DNA of 64,000 nucleotides. Source: Acridotheres tristis (taxonomy: Eukaryota > Chordata > Aves > Passeriformes > Sturnidae). Location of the stretch: positions 12,752,747-12,816,746 of the forward strand of contig CM072902.1 of the NCBI GenBank assembly GCA_037013685.1. The letters are read 5' to 3'. The first letter of the stretch is position 1. Every line of letters starts with the position of its first letter. Under the pieces are notes generated by a model that saw only the letters and a program-made list of their open reading frames with translations, did not search any database and had not been told where the DNA came from. Shown here piece after piece: positions 18,401-31,360 of the stretch. Position numbers and translations under genes: made by a program.

Positions 18401-20012
18401 TTAAACAATTCTCCTCGTAGCTAGAAGAGCAATGCAAGAGCTAACTCCACACAAATCGCTGGGGGGGAAAAGGGCATCAATGAGTGCAAGAAGAGAGGAC
18501 AGAGAAGGGCAGGAGATCACAGACAATTCCCCCGAGAATCCTGATTTCCTCTACCCTGAGGTATCTGCTGCCTGGGTTATTTTTTCTCTGCTGGCAGTGC
18601 AGTAGCCACAGTTTGCCTGCAGGACTTGGGGCATCCCTGGAGGAGCTGTGGCCAAGGAGGGAGGATTTCCAAGATTTGGAAACCAGGGTAGAGTTGTGGG
18701 AAAGAATTGCTAGAACAACAAACTGTTTGCTCTTAAAGAGGGGAAAGTATGTAACACCATCAAAGGGGGAGCAGGATTCAAAGGGAAACACATGTCTGAA
18801 ACATACGGGTCAAGTTTATTTGAAAGGAAAATTTGTTTGCTTTTGATTCTTTATAACATTTCCCATAGAGACTAGCAAATATAGCTGCCACATTTTTGGC
18901 AAAGGGTGTCTTATCCTAAATCTGAAACACTTAAATACACATACTTACATAAATATGGTCTCTATTAGTTTCAGCTGTGGGACTTCTAATTCCTGCCTTT
19001 TGTAGTTTTTTTTTTGTTGTTGTTTTCCTCTGTTGGCTGGATTTGAAGCTTTAAAAGAGCTTGGTAATAAAAGAAATGTTGTTCCTGCTTTTTTAGAACG
19101 AGAAAGGAGGACAAGATGATGAAGGTAAATCCTTGTCAGGGGTTCTGGTGTCTGAGCAGAGGTTTGCAGGAGTGGGACACTGCTGATGGTCTGTGCTGTA
19201 AAACCTTTCTGTGAGGAGAAATGGGCCTGAAACCACCCGAGGTTTGTGGTTATTGAAAGTGGTTATTAAAACTGGTTGGCTCTTACAGAAAACATGTGGG
19301 TAGCCATAACTCAGGAATCCTCTCTGGCTGTGCTTTCCAAAAAATATCCATTAGCAGAGTTTGAAATTCGAAGCAGGAGTAGGATGAAGTCAAATCAGCC
19401 CCTAATCACTGAGCTATTCTGGTCTCAGAGCCTTTCCTGGGCTGGAATAAAGCAGTTTTAAAATTTTTTTAAATTTTTTTTCCCCCAAAATGGTGCACCC
19501 AATCCCCCACCACTCTCTCTGATTTTTCAGTTCACTTTGTTTATTTTTAAATTAACATATGGCACACTCATCTCTCACCCAGGCAGAGAGCTCTCACTGC
19601 TGTCAGTGCTTCAGCACCTTCAGGATGGGAGTGGGGATCAATGAAGGGACAAGTGAGAGCTGGCCAGGCTTGTGCTCCTCCCTCCCAAGAGCACACGATG
19701 CAGGGAGACCTCATCAAGTTAAGTGAATTAAAACACCCACGGGGACTGTCATCACGGGATTGCAGCCAACAGGATCCACACAAACCTTTCCAAGCCTTGG
19801 GGCCAGAGGTGGCCAAAGCTCAGAGCTCAGTCCGAGCCTCTGACCTGCAGGGTTTGTGTTCTCTTGTTCTGCTGCTTACTGACACAAACACAAACACACA
19901 CACAAACACACAAATGTACAAACACTTACACGTGGACATGAGGGGCCTCAGCAGCTCCAGGCTCCTGGTGTTTGTGCATCGTTCTGATCCCTGTTCTTCA
20001 AACAGCTCCTGT
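12490..20012. other. Long intronic stretch, no gene seen
   Basis: About 7.5 kb without a supportable gene. Small features are GTTT runs near 13110-13127, a T run at 14209-14221, an A run near 15817, GGAA runs near 18006-18028 and a CA/ACAAA-rich run at about 19880-19925. Open frames reach 128 codons at most (15807-16193) and show no domain. A short CR1-like phrase near 14653-14680 is too brief to call. Confidence 0.5.
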
Positions 20013-20115
20013 GTGGGTCACACAGTCACAGCCTGGTTCAGGCTGGAGGGAGTTCTGAGCTCATCCAGCTCCTGTGGCCAGGGACACCTTCCACTGTCCC
20101 TGGCTGCTCAGTCCT
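20013..20115 (-). mobile_element. CR1 LINE 3'-end fragment, minus strand
   Basis: The + strand reads as the complement of an avian CR1 3' region, with GGCCAGGGACACCTTCCACT followed by GTCCCTGGCTGCTC. It is preceded by a degenerate CACAGTCACAGCCTGGTTCA. Only about 100 bases remain, with no open reading frame. Recognition is from memory of CR1 consensus. Confidence 0.75.
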
Positions 20116-20396
20116 GTCACTCCCAGCTTGTTGGGACTAGATTTAGGCTGGGATTAGGGCTGATGGGTCAGAGCTTTTGCCTCCCCCTCCATGCAGGTGC
20201 TGCTCTTTCCTTTTGATGCACGTTGCAATAATTCTGGCTGAAACAGGAGATTGCAGGGACAGACACAGGGACCATTGCCAGGGTTGTCTTGGCTTTGTTT
20301 CCTTTCTCTCTCCAGCCCAAAAACCAGGGAGGGAGAGAGGGTTTGGCTGTTGGCCACTTAGCTGAGGGGTTTGCAGAGAGCAGACACCTGCCCCTG

Positions 20397-20792
20397 AGGA
20401 GGGAGGGATGGAGAGATGGAGGGAGGGATGGAGAGATGGATGGGAGGGATGGAGGGATGGATGGAGAGATGGAGGGAGGGATGGATGGAGAGATGGATGG
20501 ATGGAGGGAGGGATGGAGAGATGGAAGGAGGGATGGAGGGATGGATGGAGAGATGGAGGGAGGGATGGATGGAGAGATGGATGGATGGAGGGAGGGATGG
20601 AGAGATGGAAGGAGGGATGGATGGATGGAGAGATGGAGGGATGGATGGATGGATGGAGAGAGGGATGGATGGATGGAGGGAGGGATGGAGAGATGGAGGG
20701 AGGGATGGAGGGATGGATGAGGGAGGGATGGATGGATGGATGGGAGGGATGGATGGAGGGAGAGATGGATGGATGGATGGATGGAGGGATGG
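20397..20792. repeat. Purine-rich GGA/GGAT minisatellite, about 400 bp
   Basis: Irregular runs of GGATGGAGAGATGGAGGGAG and GATGGATGGATG alternate with higher-order blocks of about 100 bases; the ATGGAGGGAGGGATGGAGAG groups recur. The + strand is almost entirely purine plus T and the minus strand is TCCA/CTCC. Open frames on both strands here (for example Met-Glu-Gly-Trp-Arg-Asp or His-Pro-Ser repeats) are artefacts of the array. Confidence 0.95.
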
Positions 20793-21904
20793 TGGCAGGA
20801 CTCTTGGCAGCTCTCAGGACTGTCCTGCACAGCTCTGCCCTGCCTGCATCCCCTGCTCTGGCTCCTCACACTGCCTGCTGTCAGCTGTTAAATGGCTTTT
20901 AGCCAAGTTAAACCAGGTGTGCACCCACAGCTGGGCTGTGTGTGTCCTAAAGTCTAATTTTCTTATTTTTACATCTGTGATTTTGGGTGACTGATAAGGC
21001 AGTAAATATGCACAGATTGTGTTTTACACACATTGAGATAAAAATCTCTTCCACTGCTGGGCTTCTTTACCTCGAAGGAATATGTTCTTTAAATATTTCT
21101 TCCCAGCTAAACTCAAGCTGAAAGATGCAGTCATCTGCCACAGAGGCAATCTTTGTGTGCAGATTTGGTTTTCTATAATTGAGCTTGGTGGCTGCTGGAC
21201 TTTGGTTCTACAAACCTTGAAGTTTCCTGAAGTTTCCCAAATTGCTCAAGTATTTCTGTGCTAGGGATTTTGATTGCAATGAATAATAGAATCAATTTTC
21301 CCTCCTAGGAGTGAATCCACTCTTTAGGTGGCTTAGAGTTGGATCTCATCTTCATTGCCTTCAGATATCATAACAATCATAAAATTTCATGTTGGCACTG
21401 TTGGGTTTTGGCCTTAGAGCTGAGGACAGATTTAAGAAATTCCATTCCTTCTAACACAGAGATACTGAGAGATTCTGAGCTAGCTCTAGGAGTGATGATA
21501 AAGGGTGAAACATTCTAATGAGCCTTTTCTAGTAGTCTGACTTCTCTCCAGATGTACCTAGATTTTGCTTAGGAAATATGATTTCCATCATAATTTAAAA
21601 TCTTGTCAGACTCCCCAGTCTTGTTCTGACTGTGTTACACAGTAAACCTGAAGGATGATCTTTTTTAAGGACAGCCCAGGATAAAAATAGTATCTTCCTC
21701 ACAGAAATGGGTGAAAGACTTTTCACAGACCCTGCCAACAGTGTTCCTGGCTCAGAGCATTTCTATTTATCCTGCTTTTCTAAAAACACTGAATTCACTT
21801 TCGAGTTTGAAAGCATCAAAACAAAACAAAAAAAAAAATCGGAGATCCAGATTTGATGGTGCACTTGAAGGATCCAGCAGGCGTTAAAGTTCCATCTCAT
21901 ATTG
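20793..21904. other. Intronic stretch, no gene seen
   Basis: Ordinary intron sequence between two arrays; frames are short and unrecognised. Confidence 0.5.
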
Positions 21905-22372
21905 GAGTTGCCACTCCCAGGTGCCAGGTGTGACTCCCAGGTGCCAGGTGTCACTGTCACTCCCAGGTGTGACTCCCAGGTGCCAGGTGTCACTGTCACT
22001 CCCAGGTGTGACTCCCAGGTGCCACTCCCAGGTGTGACTCCCATTCCCAGGTGTCACTGCCAGGTGCGACTCCCAGGTGCCACTCCCAGGTGCCAGGTGT
22101 CACTGTCACTCCCAGGTGCCACTCCCAGATGTGACTCCCATTCCCAGGTGTCACTCCCAGGTGCCAGGTGTGACTCCCAGGTGCCACTCCCAGGTGCCAG
22201 GTGTCACTGTCACTCCCAGGTGCCACTCCCAGGTGTGACTCCCATTCCCAGGTGCCACTCCCAGGTGTGACTCCCATTCCCAGGTGCCACTGCCACTCCC
22301 AGGTGCCACTCCCAGGTGTGACTCCCATTCCCAGGTGCCACTCCCAGATGTCCCTGCCAGGTGCCACCCCCA
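21905..22372. repeat. CAGGTG-rich minisatellite, about 470 bp
   Basis: The array is built from 12-13-base modules such as GTGCCACTCCCAG and GTGTGACTCCCAG, plus longer variants with CACTGTCACTCCCAG or CTCCCATTCCCAG. CAGGTG occurs about 30 times. Module order varies, giving a mosaic rather than one clean period. Open frames on both strands are by-products (Gly-Val-Thr-Pro-Gly type repeats on the minus strand). Confidence 0.95.
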
Positions 22373-23849
22373 GTTGATGTCAGGAGGGGCCAGCAGGAGC
22401 TGCTGCTGCACTTCCAGGTGAGCTCAGGCTGTGTTCTGAGCTCAGGTAAAAGGTGACACCGAGCTGTGTCAGTGCCTCCCTGGCTCCCCTCTCGATGTTC
22501 TGTAAATGTGGAGTTTCTCATTATCCCAACTCCTTTGAGAAGTCCTGCAGCCAAACCCATTTACAAATCTGCTCTAAATGTGGAATAATCCTGCTAAAAT
22601 CACCATGGAATTACACCCAGTATATCCAGATTAAATAAATCCTGCTGGAAAGACAATTAAAACTTCCATTTTTTTTGTTGATTACTTCAGTGTTTTACTT
22701 TTAAAAATCTGTATTTAGGAGAAATAATACCGTAGGGTACTTAAATTATTTATTTTTGTTCTCATGCAGAACAGCCAGTGAAGAGCTGGGTTAAAGGCTG
22801 CCCAAAATCACAAATGATTGGTTATTTTAAATAACGGTGTTTACCTCACTGGAAAGACATTGGCATTTGGGAATGGGAAATGATGGGAGATGTAAACAGA
22901 AACATCCTTCATTGTCAGGGCAGCTTCAGCACAGAAGCATCTTCAATCAGCACTGGCTCCTTCTCATTAAGTGGTGTCACTTAATTACAGCTCCAGGTGA
23001 AACAAAATGATTTGCAATAACCATGTCAATTTAATTAGCACGATACAAATATAAACCTTTTTTGTTTGTTTGTTTTTTTTTTTTCTTCATTGCATAATGC
23101 AAGGCCATGACCTCTTTAAATGTATTTACTTTTATTGACATCTTAATTGGCCACTGTGGCACGGTTCCTCTGTGCAGTGATTTTCACAGGGACAAAAGAC
23201 AAATGGCACCGACAGGAGGAACCACATGAAATCCCAGTGCTGGCCCCTTGCTGCTTCTCTTCCCAAGGGGTAAAAGCATCCCTAAAAATCCCTGCTGTGA
23301 ACAGCACAGTGAGAGAGGGCACTTGTGTATTTTAGCATCACCCACTGGGCTGGGCCAAAGTGCCAGGCAAAAAGCCAGGGCAGCTCTCAGAGGATTCCTC
23401 AGCCCATTTCTCTCCTCCTTAACACCAGACATTGCTAAAGGGAATCTGGAACAGAGCACCTTTCCCTCATCTTTCACTTCTTGCCACGCTGCACTTTGTA
23501 GGTACTTCTGGAAAGTCCTTTAGGGTCAGAAATGATTTCACACTTCACATATATATCTATATATATGTAACATGAATTTTTCCATTATTTAAACCATTTT
23601 TCCTGTTCTTACCCTGGACAGTGCAAGTTAGTTCCATCTGTCATTGTTTGTGGAGGGTTGGTAGGTGCAGGTTCTTTTAATTAACTAACCATGGTTAATT
23701 AATCACTCATGTTTTCAGAAGATTACCTTTGAGGTGCCTGGAGAGAGGATCTGAGGTATCCAACACAGAATGAGTGTCCATATCCTCTGACACCTCAGTC
23801 TTTGTTCAACATCACCTGGGTGTTTAACTGGTGCAATACCTTTAAAAGT
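22373..23849. other. Intronic stretch, no gene seen
   Basis: AT-rich intron with a T-rich run (GTTT then T) at about 23059-23086 and a short TATA run near 23550-23570. No gene signature was recognised. Confidence 0.5.
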
Positions 23850-23936
23850 CTGGGTAGGTCGTGGTGTGGTTTTTAAAAATCTGGGTGGGTCGTGGTGTGG
23901 TTTTTAAAAATCTGGGTAGGTCGTGGTGTGGTTTTT
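23850..23936. repeat. Tandem repeat, 31-bp unit, 2.8 copies
   Basis: CTGGGTAGGTCGTGGTGTGG begins at 23850 and 23912, with a one-base variant at 23881. Units are joined by a TTTTTAAAAAT linker and the spacing is exactly 31 bases. Confidence 0.93.
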
Positions 23937-26673
23937 GGCTCAGCAGAAGGTGCTCTGAGGGAAGGAGTTGTGCATCTCAAAGAGCAGGAAAAGGCTCTGT
24001 AAGCTCACAGCTCAAACCTGCTTCTCTGTCTGTACCAGGGTGGTGAAGGTAGAAAGGGAAGCCAGGCCTTTTTCTCACTTATTGGAAAAATTAATTTTCT
24101 TCTGTGAGCAAGAGAATTTTGTACCATGCCCCAAATGGTCAGTGCTGTTCCTCTGCCTAGAACTGATTCTCACTTTGCCCAGAAGTCATTTGAAAAGCTC
24201 TTATTAATTTTTTTTTTTAAGTTATAATCTCTAAAATGTCTTTGCAAAAAGCCACAATGCAGAAGCAAGTGGAAATTCAGAGCAGAAATGACAGATGTGA
24301 AGAGACCAACCTGCAGGTTACCACCAGTGCTTCTAATTAAAGGCCAGCAAAAGGGAATTTTGAGCTGAATTTTGCCAACATTCAGCCTACAACAGTCAGT
24401 CTGTGATTAGTCACGTCATCAAAATATAAACAAAAATAATTCAATCATCAGAGCAGAAATCCCATCTGCAAGGGGTGGAAATGCTAAGATGAAGGAAATG
24501 CATTTTGGAAGGACAGAGCAGGATTGTGTGTGACTTCTGAGTGCAGCAGAAAAGCTTCATGTGCTCTATGATATAAAAGTACGATTTCTAACACCACCTA
24601 AACTTCATTTTATGGCAACATCCTGGCAACCAAAGTGCTTGGCCTGTGAATCTGATGTTCTCAGACTGGCAAAGTCTCAGCCAGAAATTAATGTGTCTAA
24701 AGACTAGTTTTGTTTCGTAGAGCACAGATAATATGAAAATTTGATTAGTTCATACTCCATCAGCATAAAAGATATGAGGTATGAATATTCTATTAACATC
24801 TTTGAATTGAACAAATGGCTGTGCCTGCTCTGTTGCAAGCACTGGATTGCACAATCACAGCAAACTCCTCTGTTTGTAACAAAGGCTGATACATAATGCC
24901 AGCTTCAAGTATTTATCATTTTCTAATACCACTGCTAGGACAGTTCATGGTCTGCTACAGAAGCCAAAAAAAAAAAAAAAAAAATGGAGGCTGGAGTTAT
25001 AAATGAGAACAGAAAATTTTAAAAAAGTCTGAGCTCTCTCTGCTTTATGATTGTCATGAATATAATGAGAGATGGTTGGGCCATTTGAATAGAGAAATGA
25101 TGTATGATGGAAATACAGAGAATATCAGGAGAGAGAGGTTTTTCCTCTGAGCATTTGAAAATGTCCAATTCTTGTGATAGAGGCTGATTTTTAGGTGAAG
25201 TGCAATCTAAACCCTCAGTGTCTACAGTGGATTAAAAACTCTTTCTTGCTCCTTTTCAAGGTAATGTTTTCATGTCATATTGTCTTTGGTACTTCAGATC
25301 TTTTATCTCCTCCAAATCCTTTCTGTAGCTGCAGTTGTAGAAACAGTTCTGCTCTTGCCTCCAATCCTATTTCCATGAAATGCTGTATGGCTCCCTCTTC
25401 CCTCTAATGGAAAAAACTCCATTGTTGTGGTGTTTATAGCTCTGGATTATTAGGAGCTGAGTTTGGCTGAAATCCTTGGCAAAATGATGTGTTCAGTGAA
25501 GAGTACAACTTTGAGGCAGCCAAAGAAATTAATATGTCAAATTTTAATTTAAGAAAGAGCTGAACAACCTGAAAACGAAAAAGAGCCTTTCAATTTGTGG
25601 GGGAAATAAAAAAAAAAAAAAATCGTTTCATCCAGTAACATTTTTTCCTGCCTTCTGGTAAATAGCAACCCCCAAAACCATTTTATGTTGACAGTAATAA
25701 TTTTACCTCTGTTAGTGGTTTAGTCTGACCAGCAAGCCCCCAAATCAATTACCCACCAAGTTCTATTTCTGAGCATTTACTTTTTAATATCCTTTAAAAA
25801 AGTGGGGAGTTCTTTTCATGGTTTGAAGTATCCTCCTGGGCCAGCAGTGTTTCTGCAGTTGTATTCCCGTGTAAGAGTCTTGAGTGCTGAGGCTTTTTCC
25901 AAGTCACTTCTCTTTGCAAACAGCTTCCAAGTGCAGGGGAAACCAACTGGCCTTGGGTAAGAGAGACAAGATTTCCAAAATCTTCATGAGAGTCGACCCA
26001 GCCTGCTCCATTCCGTATTTAATGTGGAATTAGGGTGAGGACACCTCTGCAGGGATGATGTGCAGGTGGAATTTGGCCCTGGGGTGACTGGCCAGCAGTG
26101 TGTACTTTGTGGATTTGTGTATTTTTGTATTATATTTGTGTGTTCTGTAAGGGTGGTACCATGCAAGTCTGTAGAGAATTTTCTCCATCCTTATGCATGA
26201 AAGAAATCCAACCGTTGTGATTTCAACACAATTATGCTGGCAGAATCTCCACAAAATTTCTCTTTGAGTCTTCAGGTCAGTGTCATTTTTATATCTTACA
26301 CGTGGATTTTTTTTTCTTTTGGAGGCAGGACAAGTCTGTGCTGCTGTGTGTTGTGGCCACACTTGAGCCAGTGGTACCATCCCTTAATGACATTACCAAA
26401 CTGGCACAAAGGAGAAGGGAAAAACATAATGCAGGCTTTTGGATGAGAGTCCTGAGATGGAGATAAAACATTTCCTGGCTCCCTAATGGCTTGATTCCTT
26501 TTCAAGGGGAGAAATATGCTTTTATCAGCTTTGAAGGTCAGGTAGTTAAATCAGAGGTTAAGCAGTTTGGCTTTATTTTGGATGCAGCATTAAAAATTCC
26601 TATTCAAGGGCTGCACACTGAGTCACTTCTGCCTGTTTAAGGATGTCAGCACTGCAGCACAAGTCCAGAGATT
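23937..26673. other. AT-rich intronic stretch, no gene seen
   Basis: Nearly 2.8 kb without arrays or recognised mobile elements, apart from an A run at about 24966-24984 and another near 25608-25622. Frames are short. Such quiet AT-rich intron could hold conserved non-coding elements, but nothing in a single sequence shows this. Confidence 0.5.
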
Positions 26674-26674
26674 A

Positions 26675-26735
26675 AATCACAGAATGGTTTGGCTTTGGAA
26701 GGGACCTCACCTCCTCTCAGCTGGAACCTCTCCTT
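26675..26735 (-). mobile_element. CR1 LINE 3'-end scrap, minus strand
   Basis: The + strand reads AATCACAGAATGGTTTGGCT followed by TTGGAAGGGACCTCAC, the complement of the CR1 3' terminus. Similarity is lost after about 60 bases. Confidence 0.8.
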
Positions 26736-26740
26736 TGAAA

Positions 26741-28040
26741 AGCCAGAAGTTCAGACCAAATTCTAAACCCACTGATAAACAAGCAAAACCCTAAAAACAC
26801 AGCAGGTTTGTTGCTTTCCACGTTGGACTTCTGTCCACTTAGAACTGATCAAAAGCTGTGAACAGATGTTGGATTAAATCTGTGAGATTGGAGCTGCAGC
26901 TCCCAAGTTCTCTCTCCTGCACTGGCAGGGAAATGCCAGGACTGGGGCTGGCACAGCTCCCTGCAAATCCCTCTGCTCTCACCTGCACCTGCCTGAAATC
27001 TGGGAGCTCATCTCATTTTTGTGTTCTGCTGCTGAATTCCGAGTGACTGGGACAGCCCTGGGCTGTGTAATGAGGCTGGATCAGTCGATGAGTGTGGTGC
27101 TAAGGACCACATAAAGTTATGGCTGATCTGTTGTTGCTGCTTTGGAATTAGGCCGAGGATCAGGGATTGTGGTTGCTCTCCTGGATTTGACAGTAAAAGA
27201 GCCTTTCTTAAATTCATTTTGGTTTTCCTGCTGCCTCTTATGCTGTGGCTCTGTGGATATTCTGTGTGCTGACCCATTTCCCTCTAAGCTCCCTCTCTGT
27301 TCCCATTCACCTCTTGAATGGGCACTGCAAAATCCGTGGTGTGCAAGGACACCTGGGCAAGGTGCAGGAGGTGCAGAAGGGATTTCTCTGCTCCTTTGCT
27401 GAGCAGCCTGTGATTCCCAGCAAGCTTTCATTTCCCAACAAGCAAGCTGGTGTTGTAATAATGTGGTTTATCTTGCTCTGGGAGTGACCCACAGGCTGCT
27501 TTGATCATCTTCCCGTTTTTTTGGAGGTGTCTGGGCATTGGCTCCTGGCTCTGTCTGGTTCAGGGCTCTGTTGTACAATTAACCAGCTCAGCTGCAGTCG
27601 GGCAGTTCTTGTGCTGCAGGGAAGAGTCCACTCGTTTTATGCCTGACACGTGGCTGTGCTTCTGGATCAGTATAAAAAGAAAAGGATGAAAAAAAAAAAA
27701 ATTGAACTGAATAAAGAGTACATTTTGGAATAAACAAATCACGTGACCTCTCCCGTTACAATACATTTTGCAAATTCTGCTTATGTAGCACAGTTTATTA
27801 TACATTTATATAATAGCTGTTCATTTGGAAGCTGCTTTTGTGCAGTGAAGAATCTGCAGAGATTCTGCTGTGCCAGAGTAGTGAGATGGGTGTGATTTGT
27901 AAGAGAGCCAGGTGTGCTGGTGATGAGCAAGAGCAGAACTGAGCTCTGGGAGAAGTGGGAGAAGCTTAGGAAGCAAAGTGGTTTTGACAATAAAAGTGAG
28001 TCGTGTTCCTGTCTTTGAGGCAGGGGAGTTGAACTTTCCT

Positions 28041-28045
<5 letters not shown>
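26741..28045. other. Intronic stretch, no gene seen
   Basis: Mixed intron sequence with an A run near 27690-27702. Overlapping frames of about 60-105 codons on both strands show no family resemblance. Confidence 0.5.

Positions 28046-28084
<39 letters not shown>
28046..28084. repeat. Homopolymer T run, 39 bases
   Basis: An uninterrupted T run, the longest homopolymer in the window. No retroposon body was recognised on either side, so its origin is unclear. Length may be inexact because of sequencing limits. Confidence 0.9.
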
Positions 28085-28085
<1 letters not shown>

Positions 28086-28805
28086 TCCTGCTTCATCTAC
28101 ATTTGTCCATGTTCTCTTTAGAGAGACTCTTTAGCTGGAAACAGAACGGGTTTTCTTTTCTGAAATTCCACAGATTTCTGTATCAGCCTCTAGTGTTTCC
28201 ACCAAGATAATTCTGTATTAATGAGGTTAACTGAAAGTGCAGTTGTGCAAATCCAGATTGTCTGCATTGCTCCCTGAGGACCCCTTTAAAGCTGGGCTTT
28301 GGATCTGTCTGGTTATAAAACCATTTTGTAAAAACTCAGGGCAGGTTTCTGTGTTGGTTTCCTCCCTTTGCTTCCAGCATTCAGCTGTTGGTGGTAGCAG
28401 AGCAGGGAGGAAAGAAAGGGACAGCCCTTGGCAAATGAGCAGGAGAATAAATACATTATATTAAGAAAATTCAAGAGCATTTGAATCTCATTAAGGCTGT
28501 GTGATTCTGAATATTTGGGTTTTCTCAGTAGGAGGAAACCTTGGCAATTCTGTTGACATTTGAAACAGCAGATTTCCTCCCAGGGCAGTGTGTAGTTTTT
28601 ATTTCACTTCTGCAGTTCCACTTTACCTGCATCTGATTCCCATTCAGACACCTCAAAATCATGGCATTATTTGGAGGAAAATTTCTTTAACAAGGTGTAT
28701 TTGGGTTTTCTTTGGTCTAGAGATGTTTTCCATGCTCTAGCACTGTCTTGTCCAATGACAGCAAGGTTTAGAGACAGATTTCTAAAATTCCCGTTGCTAT
28801 TCTGG

Positions 28806-28807
<2 letters not shown>

Positions 28808-28836
<29 letters not shown>
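28808..28836. repeat. TA dinucleotide microsatellite
   Basis: About 14 TA units, uninterrupted, flanked on both sides by a TTCTGGTTT-like sequence (TTCTGGTTTT before, ATTCTGGTTT after). Confidence 0.9.
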
Positions 28837-31166
28837 TCTGGTTTATATTTACACAGCATTTGCTGTGTATTGGGGGAGAGACACAAGACACTGCAAAATA
28901 CTGATGGCTGTGACTCAGCAATGCTGTCCATAATCTTCTGCCTTACTCCAGAAATGACAAAATCTCCTGAACTGTTGCCTAAGCAGCACTCAGGCCCTGA
29001 GGAGCAGCTGCTGCAACAGCAGAGAAAGCACCATACAGAGTAATTTGTGGGTTTTTTTATAGAAAGTCTTTTCCAGGAGGTTTCTGCACTCCTGAGGAGT
29101 GAAGGGTTTACTGAATTCACCTTTTACAGAATTCCCTGTGCTGTTCTTATTTCTGTGCTCAGGGAGGGGAATCCTCATCCCCCATCACTGTGCTGCAGGA
29201 TAATGTGTCTCTCAAATGACATTTCCAGCTGCTGCCCCGAATTGCCAAACAAATGCAACTTTTTAGTAGCATCCAAATGGATGCTTCATCTATGCTCGTT
29301 TTCCTTCAGTTCTCTCAGTGTAGCTGAGGTATTATCTGAAGGTCATTCAGTGGCTTTTTATGTTGTTCATCCGTGGGTTAAGTTTGAGACTCTCAATCCT
29401 GGGGCTTGATTTTGGGTCACTGAGGTTTCCTGCAGAAGGGGTGAGGGACACCTGGGGCTGATAATTCCCCTGGGAGCATCATGCAGGGTCTCAGGGGCTG
29501 GAATTTGGGTTACAAAGGGCCCAAGCAGCAGCACAGCTGCTCCCTGGCATGGGGGGTTGAGTCTTGTAAAAACATTTCCCAGCAGGGCTCATTGGCAGAC
29601 TGCAAACAGGCAAAAGGGAGTCACAGTCTCCACAGTCAGGAGTTGCCCAGCACTGGTCCAGTTAAATCAACATTTAAGTGTCCGTGTGTTCATTGAACTG
29701 GCACTTCAACAAAAAAATCTGGTAGTTTCTTAGAGAATGCTAAGATGGAGTTTTATATGTGTAAAGGACATTACCTTGAGAATCCTGACACTCTGAGGAC
29801 ATCCAGTGTACTAGGTAATGGCTCAGTACAAACTCCTCCATCACTAATTCTAACGTTAAAAACAAAACAAAAAAAAAACCTGAAAATCTGTTTCTGTTAT
29901 TTGAAACCAAACTCACTTCATGGATGTAATGCTAATATTTAGTCAAGGGAATGCAGAATGATTGACAAGATACTTTTAAGGACTTGTTTGAAGGGTTTTG
30001 TACAGGCTTTAGGGGAAAACATCCTAACCAAGATTTCCTTTGAAGATGCTTTTTAAAGACGTAGAAAATCAACACTCTACATTTACAGAGATGTGGCCAT
30101 TTCTGCCTCAAAGACTTGAAGTGTCAGGAGTGCAGCCAGCCCAGCACCACTGGCTGTTTTCTGATTTCACACATCTCTTGTTAAAGCACTGAGCCCTCAG
30201 CAAGGAGAGGAAGGCTCAGTGCAGGAGCTGCCCCAGTTTCTCAGCTCTGGCAGGGAGCTGTGAGCAGCATCAGCACGGGGGGTATTGAAAGTGCTGCAGT
30301 GCCCTGGTGATACCAAACGGGAAGGAAGAATCCAGGATGATGAATTTCTGCTTGTCTCAGATGTCTCCATGTGCTTTGTAGCCTCCTCTGTTTGTCCAAA
30401 GGCTCCCACAATCTGTTGGATGGCCACTGATCACAGCCAGTTCTCTCACATCCAGGCAGAGGGGATGTGAAATGTGCTGTGACTGGGAGAATTGCATTAT
30501 ATGTCACCCCAGGCAACTTCCAGTAGGGACCAGTGACTGCTTCTGTAGTGCAAAATCAGGCTTTGGGATTTCATTTTTAAATATCAGAATGATGTAGCAA
30601 TCAGGTGGGGGAAAATCCTCCTCCCCACTGCCTTCTCTTTGTGAGTTTCAGACACTTCCCCTCACTTTTATGGCAGCTCTATATCATATTTACAGCATCT
30701 AGCATTTCAAGGTTAGATGGCCAAGTGTTGAGTCAAGGAAAAAATTGCCTTCCCAGGGATACTCAAATATTTCAGTTCATGTCTGGGAGACAGCACTGAT
30801 GTGCTACTGGCCGATTTCATTTCAGAAATGGACACACAATGATTCATCTAGAGAGTCAAAAAGCTGATCTCGACCTTAGCACTCACTTTTCAAACACAGT
30901 CCATGATCAGATGTCTTGTGTGTGCAGGCAAGGGATTTATTTATCTACAGTGCTGCTTCTGGAGCTTTTCAAGTTCTTTAAACCAGCACGTGTCAAATAC
31001 AAATGCAGGTGTGGTCTGGGTGTGCCAGGGGGCTGAATCCCCATCAGGATTTTCTGAGAGTGCTGTCCCTGGGTTTTCCTGATTCACCTGCACTGCTGTG
31101 TCTTCATGCTCACTGTAGGAATTAAAGGGAGAGGTAAGAAAGCGTGGCTGTTGCTGGAGAATTCTG
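28837..31166. other. Intronic stretch, no gene seen
   Basis: About 2.3 kb of unremarkable intron. The largest frame (29047-29409, 120 codons) shows no domain. Confidence 0.5.
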
Positions 31167-31360
31167 AAAGTTCTTTTTCTGTGCAATGGCCTCTGTGAGG
31201 AAAAAAAAAAACGTGGGAAAAGTTCTTTTTCTGTGCAATGGCCTCTGTGAGGAAAAAAAAAATGTGGGAAAAGTTCTTTTTCTGTGCAATGGCCTCTGTG
31301 AGGAAAAAAAAAAATGTGGGAAAAGTTCTTTTTCTGTGCAATGGCCTCTGTGAGGAAAAC
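31167..31360. repeat. Tandem repeat, about 52-bp unit, 4 copies
   Basis: AAAGTTCTTTTTCTGTGCAA begins at 31167, 31219, 31270 and 31322. Each copy continues to GGCCTCTGTGAGG and, in the first three, an A run of variable length and CGTGGG or TGTGGG. The unit length varies by one base, through the A run. Confidence 0.94.

Noticed and set aside
20168..20869. 233-codon minus-strand His-Pro-Ser repeat frame
   Set aside because: Translation of the GGA/GGAT array complement, with no gene features.
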